NCBI RefSeq assembly: GCF_020071995.1
Contig: NZ_JABWTK010000003.1
Span: 338,659-402,658, forward strand
Source of the DNA: Planococcus chinensis
GTDB taxonomy: Bacteria; Bacillota; Bacilli; Bacillales_A; Planococcaceae
Direction of reading: 5' to 3'
DNA length: 64,000 nucleotides
Each line of letters opens with the position of its first letter. Within the stretch, counting starts at the first letter, position 1. Made by a program: the position numbers and the translations under genes. The notes beneath the pieces were generated by a model. The model was not told the DNA's origin. It was given only the letters and a program-made list of their open reading frames with translations, and did not search any database. Positions 62,025 through 64,000 of the stretch are shown here, in pieces.

Positions 62025-62480
62025 ATGACCAACAACGAACTGACAGAACTGATAAAAGAAATCTCTCATTCCGTATTCCATAAGCCATTTCGCCACAAAG
62101 GGATTTTCAATGCCCGTTTAAGAACAACAGGCGGAAGATACTTATTGAAATCGCATAATATCGAAATCAATCCGAAATCATATGAGAAATTCGGTTTCAG
62201 CGAATTGGAAGGAATCATCAAGCATGAACTGTGCCATTATCATTTACATATAGAAGGAAGAGGCTATAAACACCGGGATGCCGATTTCAGAATGCTGCTG
62301 AAAGAAAGCGGAGCTCCGCGGTTCTGCTCGTCAATTGAACCGAGAGTGACAACGGCAAAGCCGGCGAAACGCTACGTTTACGAATGCATCGCATGCAATG
62401 CAAACTATGTCCGGAAGATCCGGATGAATGTGGAAAGATATCGCTGCGGAAGATGCGCTGGAAAGCTTTCTCTAAAATAA
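62025..62480 (+). CDS. SprT family zinc-dependent protein (YdcK)
   Basis: 151 residues. Zn-protease-like HELCHYHLH near residue 68 and a C-terminal zinc ribbon with paired Cys (CIACNANY and RCGRCAGKL). SprT/Spartan-like proteases act on DNA-protein crosslinks in eukaryotes; the bacterial role is not established. Same neighbourhood as ydcK in B. subtilis, just before the tRNA cluster. Confidence 0.93.
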   Translation: MTNNELTELIKEISHSVFHKPFRHKGIFNARLRTTGGRYLLKSHNIEINPKSYEKFGFSELEGIIKHELCHYHLHIEGRGYKHRDADFRMLLKESGAPRFCSSIEPRVTTAKPAKRYVYECIACNANYVRKIRMNVERYRCGRCAGKLSLK

Positions 62481-62503
62481 TAAAAAAGAAATAAAAAAAG
62501 GTA

Positions 62504-62532
62504 TTGACGATTCTTCAGGACCTCTTTATAAT
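62504..62532 (+). promoter_or_regulatory. Strong promoter of the tRNA cluster
   Basis: TTGACG (62504-62509), 17-base spacer, TATAAT (62527-62532), 42 bases before tRNA-Asn. Confidence 0.85.
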
Positions 62533-62574
62533 AGAAAAAGTCGACAAGTACTTAAGCAGTGCTTGAAACACTAT

Positions 62575-62649
62575 TCCGAAGTAGCTCAGTGGTAGAGCAC
62601 CGCACTGTTAATGCGATGGTCGTAGGTTCGAGTCCTACCTTCGGAGCCA
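62575..62649 (+). tRNA. tRNA-Asn (GTT)
   Basis: 75 bases, full cloverleaf, acceptor TCCGAAG/CTTCGGA, anticodon GTT, encoded CCA. Confidence 0.97.
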
Positions 62650-62653
62650 TTAA

Positions 62654-62728
62654 GGCCCCTTGGTCAAGCGGTTAAGACACCGCCCTTTCACGGCGGTAAC
62701 ACGGGTTCGAATCCCGTAGGGGTCACCA
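62654..62728 (+). tRNA. tRNA-Glu (TTC)
   Basis: 75 bases, acceptor GGCCCCT, anticodon TTC in CTTTCAC, T-loop GTTCGAATC, encoded CCA. Confidence 0.97.
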
Positions 62729-62739
62729 ATCACTTTAAA

Positions 62740-62767
62740 AAGCAATTGAGTTAAATTGCTATTTTGA
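62740..62767 (+). terminator. Weak terminator-like hairpin after tRNA-Glu
   Basis: AAGCAATT/AATTGCT stem with ATTTTG tail. It may separate the first two tRNAs from the rest. Confidence 0.4.
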
Positions 62768-62810
62768 AATACATACTTTAGAGAAGTTCCTTATATATCT
62801 TATAAAGTAA

Positions 62811-62930
62811 TATTATTGTCGCGGGGTAAAGCAACGAGCCGTATGAAAACGGCGAAGTTACACCGAAGCAGCCGAAGGCGATGCAGGTGTCCGCTACAAA
62901 AGAAGCGTAAGAGAAACAAAGTATTACTAC
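62811..62930 (+). repeat. 120-base segment starting with a copy of the tRNA-fMet 5' end
   Basis: TATTATTGTCGCGGGGTA at 62811-62828 is repeated without change at 62931-62948, exactly 120 bases later, where it leads into the real initiator tRNA. The first copy diverges after GCGGGGTAAAGCA and does not form a tRNA. The segment also contains CGAAGCAGCCGAAGGCGATGCA, close to motifs in element A. Confidence 0.75.
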
Positions 62931-62939
62931 TATTATTGT

Positions 62940-63017
<78 letters not shown>

Positions 63018-63020
63018 AAA

Positions 63021-63096
63021 GGTCCCGTGGTGTAGCGGTTAACATGCCTGCCTGTCACGCAGGAGATCGCCGGTTCGATCCCGGTCGGGACCGCCA
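63021..63096 (+). tRNA. tRNA-Asp (GTC)
   Basis: 76 bases, acceptor GGTCCCG/CGGGACC, anticodon GTC, encoded CCA. Confidence 0.97.
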
Positions 63097-63102
63097 TTTT
63101 AT

Positions 63103-63177
63103 TGGGGTATAGCCAAGCGGTAAGGCAACGGGTTTTGATCCCGTCATGCCCTGGTTCGAATCCAGGTACCCCAGCCA
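63103..63177 (+). tRNA. tRNA-Gln (TTG)
   Basis: 75 bases, acceptor TGGGGTA/TACCCCA, anticodon TTG in loop TTTTGAT, encoded CCA. Confidence 0.97.
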
Positions 63178-63246
63178 TTTTTAAAATGCCGATCTAATTG
63201 ATAACAGCGCAACAATTATTGAAACGGAAAAAATCGAAAAAAGATG

Positions 63247-63275
63247 TTGACAAGTGATTCTCTAAGTCCTATAAT
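63247..63275 (+). promoter_or_regulatory. Consensus promoter inside the tRNA cluster
   Basis: Perfect TTGACA (63247-63252), 17-base spacer, perfect TATAAT (63270-63275), just before tRNA-Leu. No other good promoter is seen before the 16S gene. Confidence 0.88.
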
Positions 63276-63301
63276 AGAATTTGTCCCTAAAATAATTTTA
63301 T

Positions 63302-63387
<86 letters not shown>

Positions 63388-63395
63388 TACGCAAT

Positions 63396-63472
63396 GCGCC
63401 CGTAGCTCAATTGGATAGAGTACTTGACTACGAATCAAGCGGTTAGAGGTTCGAGTCCTCTCGGGCGCGCCA
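63396..63472 (+). tRNA. tRNA-Arg (ACG)
   Basis: 77 bases, acceptor GCGCCCG/CGGGCGC, anticodon ACG in loop CTACGAA (A34 expected to become inosine), encoded CCA. Confidence 0.97.
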
Positions 63473-63500
63473 TCATTTTTCTTTCTTATAACTTTTATAT

Positions 63501-63574
63501 GCGGGTGTAGTTTAGTGGTAAAACCTCAGCCTTCCAAGCTGATGATGAGGGTTCGATTCCCTTCACCCGCTCCA
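63501..63574 (+). tRNA. tRNA-Gly (TCC)
   Basis: 74 bases, acceptor GCGGGTG/CACCCGC, anticodon TCC, encoded CCA. Confidence 0.97.
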
Positions 63575-63779
63575 TAATTTTAAAACCATGAACCTTGAAA
63601 ACTGAACAGCAAAACGTCAACATAAATTGTTTGAGCGCCTTGGCGCGAAAACGAATTTATGCGAGGATCGTCGCAAAGCGATCCGAGCACAACTTACTGA
63701 TCAGGCAAACGCCAGATCAAGCGACTCGCGCGTTCTTCGGAACGGCGAGACGCCAGCAGAATTTGAGCAATCGGTTCTC
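63575..63779 (+). other. rRNA operon leader
   Basis: About 205 bases between tRNA-Gly and 16S. It contains CCTTGAAAACTGAACAG near 63593 and AAAACGTCAACA, a pattern usual in Bacillales rRNA leaders and spacers and probably related to processing or antitermination, then several G+C-rich hairpins. No promoter is apparent. Confidence 0.6.
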
Positions 63780-64000
63780 TATAATGGAGAGTTTGATCCT
63801 GGCTCAGGACGAACGCTGGCGGCGTGCCTAATACATGCAAGTCGAGCGGAAGTTGAAGAGCTTGCTCTTCAACTTTAGCGGCGGACGGGTGAGTAACACG
63901 TGGGCAACCTGCCCTGCAGATCGGGATAACTCCGGGAAACCGGTGCTAATACCGAATAGTTTTGGGTCCCTCCTGGGACCTAACGGAAAGACGGTTTCGG
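63780..64000 (+). rRNA. 16S ribosomal RNA (5' part, cut by window end)
   Basis: GAGAGTTTGATCCTGGCTCAG begins near 63787; GACGAACGCTGGCGGCGTGC, TGCAAGTCGAGCGG, GGCGGACGGGTGAGTAAC and GGGATAACTCCGGGAAACC follow. The V1/V2 text is of Planococcus/Planomicrobium type. The exact 5' end (about 63780) is by alignment from memory. Confidence 0.97.

Noticed and set aside
63595..63878. Two rightward open frames over the 16S start
   Set aside because: They lie in the rRNA leader and 16S rRNA itself.

Overview
The window reads as chromosome of a Gram-positive, low-to-moderate GC member of the Planococcaceae (Planococcus/Planomicrobium-like). The evidence is the 5' end of the 16S rRNA gene at the right edge, Bacillales-type ribosome binding sites and intrinsic terminators, and a right half that follows the Bacillus subtilis order ddl-murF-cshA-ydbS-ydbT-acpS-alr-ndoAI-ndoA-rsbRSTUVW-sigB-rsbX-tex-ydcK-tRNAs. 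The sporulation-associated ydcC gene that sits between acpS and alr in B. subtilis is absent here, which fits a poorly sporulating or non-sporulating relative. Gene assignments come from reading protein motifs; no search was run.

Left part (1-12 kb): YceI, MurB, a penicillin acylase-type hydrolase, a two-gene fluoride channel, a P1 peptidase, a SulP transporter with a universal stress protein, a CadC/CadA metal-efflux operon with two operators, and a double acetyltransferase. Middle (12-42 kb): MntR, CvfB, a ring-cleaving dioxygenase, several acetyltransferases and MFS exporters, small general-stress genes, DagK, YidC, a VanY-like peptidase, cardiolipin synthase, a glycosyltransferase/sugar-phosphatase pair beside a squalene/phytoene-synthase-like gene, a flavin oxidase next to an acetyltransferase-aminotransferase fusion, a TPR-type XRE regulator divergent from an exporter, and RodA. 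Right part (42-64 kb): cell-wall ligases, CshA, membrane PH proteins, AcpS, alanine racemase, MazEF, the complete sigma-B operon, Tex, a SprT protein, eight tRNA genes and the start of a 16S gene.

Several genes look tied together by sigma-B. Besides a sigma-B-like promoter inside its own operon, similar promoters precede an Lmo0937-type membrane peptide, a short-chain dehydrogenase, a 43-codon ORF, and a back-to-back pair driving a 32-residue peptide and a DUF4064 protein.

The most unusual structure is non-coding. Two related elements (about 5.02-5.57 kb and 26.16-26.49 kb) each sit between convergent genes and are flanked by two copies of the terminator that those genes use. One pair of copies is identical over 32 bases. 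A second repeat family starts with a TAA-GAAAAGCGG word within 0-6 bases of the stop codon of four separate genes.
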